Assembly: GCA_014297435.1 (NCBI GenBank)
Contig: JACOQA010000002.1
Location: 185,961 to 249,960, forward strand
DNA length: 64,000 nucleotides
Direction of reading: 5' to 3'
Origin: Candidatus Nanohaloarchaea archaeon
Lineage (GTDB): Archaea > Nanohalarchaeota > Nanosalinia > Nanosalinales > Nanosalinaceae
Below are positions 1 to 9,400 of the stretch, in pieces. How positions within the stretch are numbered: position 1 is the first letter of the stretch; each line of letters begins with the position of its first letter. A program made the position numbers and the translations under genes. A model generated the notes under the pieces. The model made no database searches and had not been told where the DNA came from. It was given only the letters and a program-made list of their open reading frames with translations.

Positions 1-20
1 GATACGAAGACCAGGTCTTA

Positions 21-344
21 ATGACACAGGTAGACGTCGGAGAAAAACAGGGAATGCTCGGCATGAGAAAGCTCGCGATCAACGCGGACGAAATGACCTC
101 TTACGCCAAACACGAGGAACAGGCAGACATTATCTATCTCGAGAAAGGCGAAGTAACGATCAGAAAGGACGGAGACCTCATTGAACTTGAGAAAGGAAAC
201 GCAGTTGTAATAAGATCGGGAGAAAAGCACCAGCTCCAGAACATAGGAACCGATGTAGCTGAAGTTCTCGAAATATCCTTCCCGTACAGACCAGAGGATA
301 TTGAAAGGATAGAGGATCCTTACAATGATGAAAGAGAGGGTTAG
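21..344 (+). CDS. Small cupin-fold protein (possibly 5'-partial)
   Basis: A single cupin_2-type beta barrel of about 107 residues. The second cupin motif is clear (GNAVVIRSGEKHQLQN, with His and Asn in place). The first motif is reduced to one His (YAKHEEQADIIYLEKGEV), so the metal site may be incomplete. The substrate is unknown; stand-alone cupins of this kind are often mannose-6-phosphate isomerase-like or small-molecule binding. The reading frame stays open upstream to base 3, so the true start may lie before the window and ATG 21 is only the first visible start. Its 3' end overlaps the convergent AglH-like gene by 4 nt. Confidence 0.8.
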   Translation: MTQVDVGEKQGMLGMRKLAINADEMTSYAKHEEQADIIYLEKGEVTIRKDGDLIELEKGNAVVIRSGEKHQLQNIGTDVAEVLEISFPYRPEDIERIEDPYNDEREG

Positions 345-1438
345 AGGAAGAGAACAAACCCTATAATTATTACAACCACTTCAACGGAGGTAAGGATCAG
401 TGTTATCTGTTTCTCCGTAAATCCTCTTTTCATTAATGGAATTGTAAGGCTGTAATTCTTCGGATGTTGGGGTTCTAGTTTGCCGTTTTCTTTCAGAGTT
501 CCCCAGGAATGGGAGTTAAACCCACTTCTCGCACTAAGCAAGAACTCAGCGTACCAAGGCGCGAATATGAAAGCTCCGAACTTCTCGATATTTCCCACGA
601 CCATGGACGCGAAGAGAACTGCACCAGCCAAGTAAGTTAAAGAGTCTCCGGGAAGTATCGAAGCCGGATAAAAATTGTACCAAAGGAACGCGAGCAGACA
701 TGACGAAGCAGATAAAGCTATCAAAGCTGCTTCCATTCGACCGTTAGACAAAGCGAAAACACCTAGCCCGAGACTAGCTACCAGACTCATTGCAGCCGAC
801 AAACCGTTCATACCCGCCAGCATGTTCACAACGTTCGAAACGAACAGAAGTCCTAAAGGTAGGAGAACTAGTGGGTAGAGCAGACCCCAGTTCACTACAC
901 CAATTAAAGGAAGGCTCATCTCCCATGAACCAGCACCTACCGCAATCAAAGGAAGTGCGGCCGGTAAGACGAAAAGCATCTTGGGTATCTGCGAGAGCCC
1001 GGTTCTATGGATCATCGAATCATCCTTATCATTAGAAAAACGGAGAATAAAGCGTTCGATAAAGTGTGTTTTCTCGGTCTCAAGCTCTATCTCAACCTCC
1101 TCCTCAACATGTTCGGTTATCAGCTTCTGCAGATCGATATGAATATCATCTATCAAGCCAATTAATGCGATAATAGTTACTGAGTTCAGAGCTGCGAGTA
1201 CAAGCGCCAGGTTGATACTTCTAGAACCGAAAAGCTGGTTCAAACCGATAAAGCTTGTGACGGCTACAATAAAACCGAAGAGAACAACCAATCCGCCTGA
1301 AGTCGGTATCTTCGGTCTATTATTCTTCTGCTGGTCTATTCCATAAATCCCTGAAGACATCAAGTACTTTTTCGCCGCAGGAACTCCAACAAAAACTGTA
1401 AAGAAACCGAGAAGGGAAGAAAGGAGTAGGAACCTCAT
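341..1438 (-). CDS. aglH: AglH-like UDP-GlcNAc:dolichyl-phosphate GlcNAc-1-P transferase
   Basis: Polytopic membrane enzyme of glycosyltransferase family 4 (MraY/WecA/ALG7 superfamily), expected to load the first sugar-phosphate onto a dolichyl-type lipid for N-glycosylation. Visible family signatures are NNRPKIPTSGG near the N-terminus, the acidic GLIDD motif, and NVVNMLAGMNGL, which matches the eukaryotic/archaeal GPT pattern (NxxNxLAGxNGL) more than bacterial MraY. A charged stretch of about 45 residues (roughly 105-150) sits between membrane segments. The start overlaps the AglB stop as TAATG, so the two are translationally coupled in one operon. The exact sugar cannot be told from sequence; the gene symbol is by analogy. 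Confidence 0.85.
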   Translation of the reverse strand: MRFLLLSSLLGFFTVFVGVPAAKKYLMSSGIYGIDQQKNNRPKIPTSGGLVVLFGFIVAVTSFIGLNQLFGSRSINLALVLAALNSVTIIALIGLIDDIHIDLQKLITEHVEEEVEIELETEKTHFIERFILRFSNDKDDSMIHRTGLSQIPKMLFVLPAALPLIAVGAGSWEMSLPLIGVVNWGLLYPLVLLPLGLLFVSNVVNMLAGMNGLSAAMSLVASLGLGVFALSNGRMEAALIALSASSCLLAFLWYNFYPASILPGDSLTYLAGAVLFASMVVGNIEKFGAFIFAPWYAEFLLSARSGFNSHSWGTLKENGKLEPQHPKNYSLTIPLMKRGFTEKQITLILTSVEVVVIIIGFVLFL

Positions 1439-4386
1439 TACTCCTCAATTTCCTGCTGGTTTACCTTCCACATTTTGATGAAGCCGTTCGAACCGCCTTC
1501 AACCTTCTCAACCCAGTCAATACCATAACCGTCCATCAGGTAAAGCCGTCCAAGACTGGATCTTGCAACCTTCTTAGGCACTATAACTAATTTTGCCGGC
1601 TGCGTCTGCATGTTAGATCTTTGACTTGTTATCGCGGCACGTTCTAAGGTGTAGAACGGATTCTCTGCTATACACATTTCGCTGCCGCTTAGCTGAGCTG
1701 GTTTTTCAACGTCCAGCTCCTTAATGCCATCTTCGGTTACAACACAACCTACTCTTGACCTGCCTGTTGCTGTCTCGTAAATAGCTCTGGTGTCTTGGCT
1801 CTTCAGATCGATCGAATTGTTAGAGGATTTAATCTCAGCATAGACCGTTCTTCTTCCATCCGAGAAAGTTGACTGGTTTGAGTTCTGGCTGTTCCCTCTC
1901 CAGGTCAGCTGTGTCATGTAGTCGAACTCGGAGTTGTCTCTGTGCGCGATCTGGGAAACTGCGGAGTACTTGCCTATCATCGTCTCATCAAGCACTATGT
2001 AATCTATAGAATGCTTTTTGAACAGTTCCGAATGGTTTGAAGGATTCGTTGAGGTAAGGAAGTCGGCGATAGGATAGTTAGTCTTACCGAGGATATCGCT
2101 GGTGTAGTAGCCGGCGTTTCCTCCGTCCGCAACCGCAGCTCTTCTACCTACCGATTCGAACCAGTAACCGTAGTCCCACCATGATAGGACTACTGAATCT
2201 CCGGGTGTTTCTGACTCCATGTAGTCAAGGTTCTGCATCCAGAGCTGGTTAGGCGAACCCCCAAGATTATCTGATGCTGCAAAACCGGAACTGAAGTTGA
2301 CCGCTGCAAATGCAACGATAAATACGCCTGCTAGAATCTTCTTCAGATTCGACGAATTTAGGATTCCTTTGACTTCATCTTCCAACTCGAGAGCCACGTA
2401 TAGCAAAGGAGTGTTCAGAAGCAGCATGAATCCTATAAGTTCCAGGTTTGAGGCTTCATAAGCGGAACTGATCGCAAGAACCACTACGTTCGCCACTAGC
2501 AGCAGAACAGATCCGCCTATAATGTTGAATGTCGACCTGTCTAGTTCTCTGGCTTTTAAGTAGATTCTTGAAACCATGTAGCCTCCGAGGAATGCGCTTG
2601 AGAACGCGGAAAGGAATACAAGTCTTGACTTTGCTGCTGCCCCCAGAATGTTTGTAATAGCCCATACTAATCCTAGGATTTGGTAAGACTTCATCTCTAT
2701 CTTGTAATCTGAAGCCTCCTTGAAGTAGTAGAGCAATCCTATACCGGTCACTGAAAGCAGTAACGGATGGAAAACTGCGCTTGAGAAAGGAAGCTGGAAC
2801 AGGGCTTGGGAAATGTTCGCCCTGTAAAGATTTCCTATCTGCAGAGGCAGTATAGCGACTCCGGCTGTGAAAAGTGCAGTTACAAGAGAGTTGATCTGGA
2901 ACGCCTCATCTTCGTCAAAGAAGTAGACTATGCTCAGGCTGATTAGGAAGATCAGTGCGCCTGCAGCAATCGTCTCGATTCTGTAGAGCGACTGGATTGC
3001 GTTAGCACTTTGCAAGGTATTTGTGTATGCAAAGCCGGCGATTATAGCAAACCAGCCCATGATCGAGGCTTGCATGTAGCCTAGGTACTTCTTCCAGCCA
3101 ATTTCTTCTTCGACAACTCCATAACGTCTCAAAACCATTAGAGTGATTTTTGAGCCGATTACGGGAATGCCTATGATTGCCAGAGTCCAAGCTCCTGAAT
3201 AGCCTCCTAGAAGGCTTCCGAGAACTGACATTATCTGTCTAAGGGCGCCATCTCCTATGACAGGTATGTCGGCTAGTAGTCTTGAGACGCCTACTCCTGC
3301 GTTTGATGCGCCAAGAGTTCCGGCCATGTCTCCAATACTTGAGGCTGTGTTCTCAGCCACCGTGCCCGCGATAACTGCGCCTCCACTCTGAGTTACGCGG
3401 CTTATAATCGAACTAAATCTGCTGTAGATAAACTGAGAGTAAAGCGGGGAGAGAGCTACCATGATTAGACCTACTGCGGATATGGAAGGTACGAAGTAAG
3501 CCAGCTTGTCCCTTTCAACTATCTCCAGCTTTTCAACTAGGTAACGTGTCCAGAGAAGTCCTAGAATCGCTATGTTTCCTAAGAACATCGATCCGGTCAA
3601 GCCGAATCTCGAAGGGTTGGCTGCTGCTGCGAAACCTCCTGCAACCAATACAGTTGGGGTGTATACCGCTACTAATTCTTCTATGTCCTGATCTAGGAAT
3701 GCGGTTATGCCTACTACTAGGGGCAGGAGAAGCCACAGCATCTTTGATCCTCCCCAGGAGATAGTGAATATTCCTAAGGCTAGACCTGCAAAGATTCCGG
3801 AAATTCTTTCCTTTCGTTTCCAGCCTCTCGTGAAAAAGTACATAGAGATTATCATGAAGAGTGTGCCGACAGGCTCCTTCTCGAAGAAGCCGGCAGAAGT
3901 TCTGTGCATGACTCCTCCGACTGTAGCTAGAAGGAAGGCAGCTGAGATGCCTGTGTACTTGTCGAACATTTCTTTTCCTAGGAAGTATGTTGCTACCGTG
4001 CTTAGTGCACCCATGAAGGCAGGGAAGAACTGTGCCCACTCCATGTAGCTGTTGAAGAACAGCGATCCGCCCATTTTATACATGGCTGCGGGTATAACGA
4101 TTTCTCCCACGTTATGGTGGTGGAAAGGTGCGTTGTAAGGGAAGTAGCGCATGAAATCTGTTGTAGGTATATTGCCGTCGAGCGCAAGATGTTGGCTCTG
4201 TCTAAAGATCCAGTAGGGGTCTAATGCTTGAAGATACTTCATCCCCTGTTCCGGTCTGTATCTCAGGAACAGTGCGGTGAGGAAAACAGTGAAAACGGCT
4301 GGTGCCGCCCAGTAAGAAACCGGATTTTGTCTAACATCATCATACTTATCCTCTAAGCCTTCCCTGAGGTTTCCGAAGTCCATCAT
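1438..4386 (-). CDS. aglB: AglB, STT3-type oligosaccharyltransferase
   Basis: Single-subunit archaeal oligosaccharyltransferase that moves a lipid-linked glycan to Asn in N-X-S/T sequons on the outer face of the membrane. It is 982 aa, in the normal range. The N-terminal half has about 13 membrane segments and begins with the loop LDPYWIFRQSQHLALDGN, which carries a catalytic-type acidic residue. The family hallmark WWDYGYW is at about residue 735 in the soluble C-terminal domain, followed by a DETMIGKY stretch resembling the MI/DK motif. It lies upstream of and overlaps the AglH-like gene, so lipid charging and glycan transfer are co-expressed. The many secreted and pilin-like proteins in this window are plausible substrates. 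Confidence 0.95.
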   Translation of the reverse strand: MMDFGNLREGLEDKYDDVRQNPVSYWAAPAVFTVFLTALFLRYRPEQGMKYLQALDPYWIFRQSQHLALDGNIPTTDFMRYFPYNAPFHHHNVGEIVIPAAMYKMGGSLFFNSYMEWAQFFPAFMGALSTVATYFLGKEMFDKYTGISAAFLLATVGGVMHRTSAGFFEKEPVGTLFMIISMYFFTRGWKRKERISGIFAGLALGIFTISWGGSKMLWLLLPLVVGITAFLDQDIEELVAVYTPTVLVAGGFAAAANPSRFGLTGSMFLGNIAILGLLWTRYLVEKLEIVERDKLAYFVPSISAVGLIMVALSPLYSQFIYSRFSSIISRVTQSGGAVIAGTVAENTASSIGDMAGTLGASNAGVGVSRLLADIPVIGDGALRQIMSVLGSLLGGYSGAWTLAIIGIPVIGSKITLMVLRRYGVVEEEIGWKKYLGYMQASIMGWFAIIAGFAYTNTLQSANAIQSLYRIETIAAGALIFLISLSIVYFFDEDEAFQINSLVTALFTAGVAILPLQIGNLYRANISQALFQLPFSSAVFHPLLLSVTGIGLLYYFKEASDYKIEMKSYQILGLVWAITNILGAAAKSRLVFLSAFSSAFLGGYMVSRIYLKARELDRSTFNIIGGSVLLLVANVVVLAISSAYEASNLELIGFMLLLNTPLLYVALELEDEVKGILNSSNLKKILAGVFIVAFAAVNFSSGFAASDNLGGSPNQLWMQNLDYMESETPGDSVVLSWWDYGYWFESVGRRAAVADGGNAGYYTSDILGKTNYPIADFLTSTNPSNHSELFKKHSIDYIVLDETMIGKYSAVSQIAHRDNSEFDYMTQLTWRGNSQNSNQSTFSDGRRTVYAEIKSSNNSIDLKSQDTRAIYETATGRSRVGCVVTEDGIKELDVEKPAQLSGSEMCIAENPFYTLERAAITSQRSNMQTQPAKLVIVPKKVARSSLGRLYLMDGYGIDWVEKVEGGSNGFIKMWKVNQQEIEE

Positions 4387-4471
4387 TTGAAAAACTGTTT
4401 CGTGCGGGACCTTTTTTATTTCTCTGCTGGGATGTCGGAGTGTTTAAAAACCTTCCAGAGACAGAGATTTT
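4387..4471. promoter_or_regulatory. Divergent promoter between aglB and secF
   Basis: The 85-nt gap has TGTTTAAAAACC centred about 26 nt before the GTG of secF. On the other strand AAATAAAAAAGG lies upstream of aglB. The spacing implies a leaderless secF transcript starting at or next to its GTG. Confidence 0.5.
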
Positions 4472-5392
4472 GTGGAGTTCGAAAAATACTTTGACAGCAT
4501 ATATGAAGAGTATGACAAGTATCTGGTTGTGCCGGTAGCACTTATAGCCCTCTCCGTCCTGGCGTTAGGCTTCTCATTGGTGACGACAGGAGAGGTTGTC
4601 CAGAAAGGTCTAGACTTCACTGGGGGAACTGAGGCAACCTACTCAATCAACGAAAGCTTCACAACAGGAGAGATCGAACAAGTATTTTTAGACGCAGGAA
4701 GATCAAAAGTACAAGTATTCAAGACAACTTCGGGGGAAAACACAGGTTTAAGCGTTAGAGTGCCTCCCCCCAAACTTAAAGGTCAAGAGGCAGCAGAAAT
4801 ACTAAATTCGGCAGGATACAATGTAAGTGTTCAGTCTACTAGAGAGCTTTCCGCTTCAGTATCGGATGCATTCTTCACGCAAGCGGTATTAGCCTTTGTA
4901 ATGGCGTTCACAATAATGAGCCTGGTAATATTCTACGCATTCAAGGATTTGACGCCTTCAGCCGCCGTAATATTTGCTGCAGCCGGAGACATAATCTTTG
5001 CGCTTGCAGGAATGAGTATACTTGGAATACCATTAACTCTAGGTTCTCTGGCGGCTCTATTGATGCTTATCGGTTATTCAGTCGACACAGATATTGTGCT
5101 ATCGACCAGAGTGCTTAAACAGGAAAGAAATACTGTGAAGGACCGTATCTGGGATTCGATGAAGACTGGTGTTACAATGAGCTCAGGTGGGATCGCAGGT
5201 TTCACACTACTATATATAGTATCTCAAATGATCGTAGGTCCTTCAGAGCTCTCAAATATAGCAGCGGTCATGGTGATCGGTCTACTAGCCGACATGCCTT
5301 TCACATGGTTCGGAAACGCAATAATACTCAAGAAGTATGTTGATGGAGAAATCCCATCAATCAATATCGAGAAGGTGATTCCATGGAGATGA
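4472..5392 (+). CDS. secF: Protein export protein SecF
   Basis: SecDF-family membrane protein assisting Sec-dependent export. It has six predicted membrane segments: one at the N-terminus, a short extracytoplasmic domain with the conserved GLDFTGGTE motif, then five more segments containing GYSVDTDIVLSTRVL, the transmembrane acidic motif tied to ion coupling. It starts at GTG; a TATA-like TTTAAAAAC at the leaderless distance supports that start. The secF-before-secD order is the archaeal arrangement. It overlaps secD by 10 nt, so the two should be made together. Confidence 0.95.
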   Translation: MEFEKYFDSIYEEYDKYLVVPVALIALSVLALGFSLVTTGEVVQKGLDFTGGTEATYSINESFTTGEIEQVFLDAGRSKVQVFKTTSGENTGLSVRVPPPKLKGQEAAEILNSAGYNVSVQSTRELSASVSDAFFTQAVLAFVMAFTIMSLVIFYAFKDLTPSAAVIFAAAGDIIFALAGMSILGIPLTLGSLAALLMLIGYSVDTDIVLSTRVLKQERNTVKDRIWDSMKTGVTMSSGGIAGFTLLYIVSQMIVGPSELSNIAAVMVIGLLADMPFTWFGNAIILKKYVDGEIPSINIEKVIPWR

Positions 5393-6987
5393 AAGACTTG
5401 CTGAAGGAGTGGAGAATCTGGATACTAATCCTTTCACTTGGTTTTTCGCTCTTCATGCTTGGACCTCACTACGAGACAAACGAGCAAGGAGACACAACTA
5501 TCTCCACTGACATCAATAAGGGACTTGACCTATCGGGAGGAACTCGAGCGCTTCTATCAGTCCAAGGAAACAACACATCTGAGGCTATTGTAACACAGAT
5601 TAAGAACATACTTGAACGAAGAGTCTCGGCATTTGGACTTACACAGACCTCCGTTAGAACTGTAGAGCTTGGTGGAGAGACGAAGATCCAGATGGAGATT
5701 GCATCAACCAACCAGTCTAACCTTAGAGAACTCATATCTCAGGAAGGACGGTTCGAGTCCAGACTTCCTCTAACGGTTTCCGACAGCCAAGAGTTCACGC
5801 TTGACCAGCCATACACTTTCAACTATGAAAACAACACGGTTTCTGTTCTAAACAATAGTTATAATGAGGGCGACAGCTTCTCGATAGATGGCACTAGATT
5901 TTTCTATGTAAACAATACTGAAGAAGGCGCAAACCTTCACGTTGTCGCATACGATGGAGAGGACGTTAAGCAGGTCATTACTTCTGATTCAAGAGTAACT
6001 TCATCAAGAAGCGGAGGCTACAGCTTCAGATTCCCGGTAGTACTTAGCTCCGAAGCGGCAGATAACGTTCAAAGGGTCGCTCAGAACTATCCTACCACCA
6101 CGGTTAGAGGACAAGCATACCTAGGAAAAATTAATGGTCAAGGTGCTGCGAAACTGATGCTCTACGTAGACGGAGAAAGACAGAGCGCATTAAACGTCGG
6201 AACGGAGTTCAAAAGACAGGTTATAACACAGCCATCTATCAACGGAGGCGCCGAAACAGCAGCACAGGCAAGAAGCGACATGAAGGAGTTGCAGGCTATT
6301 CTGCAGTCTGGAAGGCTGCCAGCACCTGTACAGATCGACTCACTTTCCACAATTTCATCCTCACTGGGATCACAGTTCATGACGGCCGCAGTTCTCTCGA
6401 TCGTAGCATCCCTCATCGCTGTTGGAGGACTTATCTACGTAAGATACCGGAACATGAAACTGGCAATACCTATCGTGATCACAGGATCCTCAGAAGTCTT
6501 TATTCTGCTAGGATCTCTGTTCTCCACATTGATCACACTTGACTTAGCATCGATTGCAGGAATTATTGCGGCTGTAGGTACAGGTGTAGACGACCAGATA
6601 ATTATTACTGACGAATCAGGCAGGGAGAAGATAAGAGACTGGAGCAAGCGACTGAAGAGAGCATTCTTCGTAATCTTCACTTCTGCAGCATCTACAATAG
6701 GTGCTATGATGCCGATTGTATCACCTTCGCTTTCAAACATCGCGATTGGAGCAGCAGGAATCGGTCTCCTCGGATACAATTTCTATAGCAACAGGATGAG
6801 ACCTCACTACTTCGGGATCGGACTATTCGCAGTAATGGTGTCATTTGTAGCCAACTGGGTCGGTCTATCTGGTTTTGCACTACAGTCAGTCAGAGGCTTT
6901 GCAATAACAACAATCCTCGGAGTCCTTGTAGGTATCACGATCACAAGACCGGCTTACGCCAAGATGCTTGAAGCAATCGAGGACTAA
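5383..6987 (+). CDS. secD: Protein export protein SecD
   Basis: Partner of SecF in the archaeal SecDF complex, 534 aa. It has one N-terminal membrane helix, the GLDLSGGTRALL motif, a large extracytoplasmic region (roughly residues 60-330), and five C-terminal membrane helices with the conserved GTGVDDQIIITDES motif. As in other archaea there is no YajC neighbour. AAGGTGATTCC lies just before the first ATG, and a second in-frame ATG follows at codon 3, so the precise start is ambiguous by two codons. Confidence 0.95.
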   Translation: MEMKDLLKEWRIWILILSLGFSLFMLGPHYETNEQGDTTISTDINKGLDLSGGTRALLSVQGNNTSEAIVTQIKNILERRVSAFGLTQTSVRTVELGGETKIQMEIASTNQSNLRELISQEGRFESRLPLTVSDSQEFTLDQPYTFNYENNTVSVLNNSYNEGDSFSIDGTRFFYVNNTEEGANLHVVAYDGEDVKQVITSDSRVTSSRSGGYSFRFPVVLSSEAADNVQRVAQNYPTTTVRGQAYLGKINGQGAAKLMLYVDGERQSALNVGTEFKRQVITQPSINGGAETAAQARSDMKELQAILQSGRLPAPVQIDSLSTISSSLGSQFMTAAVLSIVASLIAVGGLIYVRYRNMKLAIPIVITGSSEVFILLGSLFSTLITLDLASIAGIIAAVGTGVDDQIIITDESGREKIRDWSKRLKRAFFVIFTSAASTIGAMMPIVSPSLSNIAIGAAGIGLLGYNFYSNRMRPHYFGIGLFAVMVSFVANWVGLSGFALQSVRGFAITTILGVLVGITITRPAYAKMLEAIED

Positions 6988-7022
6988 AAGAAGTTATCAA
7001 CAATAACCCAAAATTCTTCGTT

Positions 7023-7769
7023 ATGAAGGTCCTGGTTACAGGCGGAAGCAACGGTATCGGAAAAGCAACTTCTCAACGGTTAATCGAAAAAGACCACGAA
7101 GTCACAGTATTTGATAAAGAAGAGCCTGACTACGAAGTCGACTTCTATCAAGGAGATGTAAGGGATGAGAACAGAGTAAAAGAAGTGGTTGAAAGTGTAG
7201 AGTTCGAGGTTCTTGTGAATTGTGCAGGTTTCTACGAACTTGGAAGTATTGAAGACATGGAGCGCGAGACTATCGATAAAATTTTCAATACGAACGTCCA
7301 CGGATACCTCAACTTTATCCGACATTCGATGCCGATGCTGAGACAGAAAAATGGTAGGATCGTAAATATTTCCTCGGTAGCTGGAAGGGTTTCGATGCCT
7401 TTCTACGGAGCGTACTGCGGATCCAAACACGCAGTAGAGTCTATAAGCCACTCGCTTAGAAGAGAGTCTGAGGTGGAGGTAGTTCTGGTTGAACCGGGTG
7501 TGATCAAGACAGGTTTCAACGAAAGAGCACGAAAAGCACTTGAGAAATACCTGCCGGACTCGCATTATGCAAATGAGTACGAAGAAATTCTGGACAATGA
7601 AGTTCTGGAGAGTATTGGTGCTGAAAAAGTCGGGGAGAAGGTAGCTAGAGCAGTAACTACGGGAAGACCTAAAAGAAGATATCAGGTGCCTCTCAGAGCA
7701 AAGTTTATTACTTGGATCAGCTTTTTGCCTCAGAGAGTTAAGGATCGAATATTTGAAAAAGTAGGATAG
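7023..7769 (+). CDS. Short-chain dehydrogenase/reductase (classical SDR)
   Basis: NAD(P)-dependent Rossmann-fold oxidoreductase of 248 aa. The coenzyme motif VTGGSNGIGKAT is at the N-terminus, NCAG follows the fourth strand, the catalytic Ser is in NISSVAG, and the Tyr-Lys pair is in YCGSKHAV. The PG motif is present as VEPGVIKTGF. The C-terminal tail (RAKFITWISFLPQRVKDRIFEKVG) resembles the membrane-associated tail of SDRs acting on lipids or retinol-like substrates, but the substrate cannot be read from sequence. It stands alone, ending two bases before the convergent NAC gene. Confidence 0.92.
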   Translation: MKVLVTGGSNGIGKATSQRLIEKDHEVTVFDKEEPDYEVDFYQGDVRDENRVKEVVESVEFEVLVNCAGFYELGSIEDMERETIDKIFNTNVHGYLNFIRHSMPMLRQKNGRIVNISSVAGRVSMPFYGAYCGSKHAVESISHSLRRESEVEVVLVEPGVIKTGFNERARKALEKYLPDSHYANEYEEILDNEVLESIGAEKVGEKVARAVTTGRPKRRYQVPLRAKFITWISFLPQRVKDRIFEKVG

Positions 7770-7770
7770 T

Positions 7771-8088
7771 TTACTGGAGCTCCATTACGGCTCCGGCAAC
7801 GTCCTCACTGTTCTCAAGCGCTTCGACAGCATCTTCTTCGCTGCAACCGGTTTTATCCATCACAAGCTCTACGTCTTCAGGATCCGGTCCTGTCTGAACA
7901 GCTTCCTCAGAGTAATCTCCTTGGAGCTGGAACATTTCCTGACCCTTGGCATCGATCTTCGAGATCTGAGGGTTGTTGAATACTAGTTTCTTGTCGCCGA
8001 TTTTAACCTCTACTTTATCGGCATCGAGCTCTTCCATATCGATCCCCATCTGCTTCATCATCGCGCTCATGTCGTTTCCGCCAAACAT
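7771..8088 (-). CDS. nac: Archaeal nascent polypeptide-associated complex protein (NAC)
   Basis: Ribosome-associated chaperone of 105 aa, the usual size of the archaeal homodimeric NAC. The N-terminus is Met/Gly rich, the NAC beta-barrel domain spans about 20-60 (KLVFNNPQISKIDAKGQEMFQL), and a UBA domain fills the C-terminus (VELVMDKTGCSEEDAVEALE). Archaeal NAC binds nascent chains at the ribosome exit. A TTTAAAG box about 30 nt upstream of the ATG suggests a leaderless transcript, divergent from the next gene. Confidence 0.93.
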   Translation of the reverse strand: MFGGNDMSAMMKQMGIDMEELDADKVEVKIGDKKLVFNNPQISKIDAKGQEMFQLQGDYSEEAVQTGPDPEDVELVMDKTGCSEEDAVEALENSEDVAGAVMELQ

Positions 8089-8192
8089 ATTTTGTGAATC
8101 TGAGCTGCAGCTTTAAATCCGTGGTGAAAACTCTGGTGCAACCGTTAAACTGTAAGCCTGTTTTTCTCCCTGTTTGAGAAACCTGAATTTTC

Positions 8193-9377
8193 ATGTGGAT
8201 CGAGCTAGGTTTGGCGGTTCTAGGGGTTTTTGCAGGAGTTTTCACAGGTTTAACGCCAGGAATCCATCCTAATACTGTGATTTTTACATCACTACCGTTT
8301 TATCTCGGTTCGAGTATCGAGTTCATGTACTACCTTAGTTTTATCGCAGGACTTTCTGTGTCACACACTTTCCATGATTTCCTGCCCTCAATTTTTCTTG
8401 GAGTGCCTGAGGCAGAAACTGCTTTGGCATCGGTTGCAGGAGCCGACATGGCAAACGAGGGAAAAGGCATAGAAGCTTTTCACTATACTGTTCTCGGCGG
8501 ATCTATATCAGTTATCGTCATGATAATGTTATCTCCTCTCTTGATCTTATTCCTTCCATATTTTTACAAGTTGGTTAATCCTGTGATGTTCTATGTGCTG
8601 GTGTTTTTTCAGCTGGTTCTGGTATTTAACTCGGAAGGTATTTTGAAGGCAGGAATTACTGCGATTTTGTCGGGAATCCTGGGCTTGATTGCTTTTTCTA
8701 TGCCGGTCAACAGTCAGAATGTTTTGATGCCGGTCTTTGCCGGTCTCTTCGCAGTACCTACATTTCTCTCATCTTTCAAACCGGTGCTTGAGGAACAGGA
8801 AACTCCTAATATGGAAGGAGGATTCTTGAAGGGAAGTTTCTTTGGCACTTTGGCTGGTCTGATAACAGGAATAGTGCCGGGAGTAACCGGCGTGGTGTCG
8901 ACCTCTTTCTTCACACCGTTTATGGAGAAGCGTACTGAAAGTTTTCTGGCTGCTATGGGTGCGGTAAATACCTCGGATATTCTTATCTCTTTTCTCGGAC
9001 TCTACTTGATTGAGAAAGCGCGTTCAGGTGCAGCTGTCGCTATGAGTTCGGCTGCGAAATTTAACGATCTCCAGCTTTTCTTCCTAATCGGCGTCTCACT
9101 TACAGCTATAGGCTTGTCGATTCCCGTGGCTTTGAAGACCCCTCCTTACTTTCTGAAACTTCTAGAGTGGGCTAATCTAAGAATCGTTTTGATAGTGGTT
9201 TTAGGCTTGCTTCTAAGCTCAACTTTTTTCCTGACGGGTTTTCTTGGCTTGCTGATTCTGTTGGTTTCGAGCTGTATTGGTTATTCTGCGGCTTTAAGTT
9301 CGCAGCGGAAAGTTTTGGTCTCGGTGCTTCTGGTTCCTTCGATCACATATTTTGCGGCGAACGGGTTTTTTATTTAA
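8193..9377 (+). CDS. TctA/DUF112-family polytopic membrane protein
   Basis: 394 aa with about ten hydrophobic segments. The motif GLTPGIHPN near residues 19-27 is echoed by GIVPGVTGV near 226-234. This two-half repeat is typical of the TctA subunit of tripartite tricarboxylate transporters and the archaeal DUF112 branch. Archaeal members usually lack TctB and TctC partners, and none is seen here. The transported compound is unknown. No strong ribosome-binding site precedes the ATG. Confidence 0.8.
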   Translation: MWIELGLAVLGVFAGVFTGLTPGIHPNTVIFTSLPFYLGSSIEFMYYLSFIAGLSVSHTFHDFLPSIFLGVPEAETALASVAGADMANEGKGIEAFHYTVLGGSISVIVMIMLSPLLILFLPYFYKLVNPVMFYVLVFFQLVLVFNSEGILKAGITAILSGILGLIAFSMPVNSQNVLMPVFAGLFAVPTFLSSFKPVLEEQETPNMEGGFLKGSFFGTLAGLITGIVPGVTGVVSTSFFTPFMEKRTESFLAAMGAVNTSDILISFLGLYLIEKARSGAAVAMSSAAKFNDLQLFFLIGVSLTAIGLSIPVALKTPPYFLKLLEWANLRIVLIVVLGLLLSSTFFLTGFLGLLILLVSSCIGYSAALSSQRKVLVSVLLVPSITYFAANGFFI

Positions 9378-9400
9378 CTCTCGGGACTTTAAAGCTCACC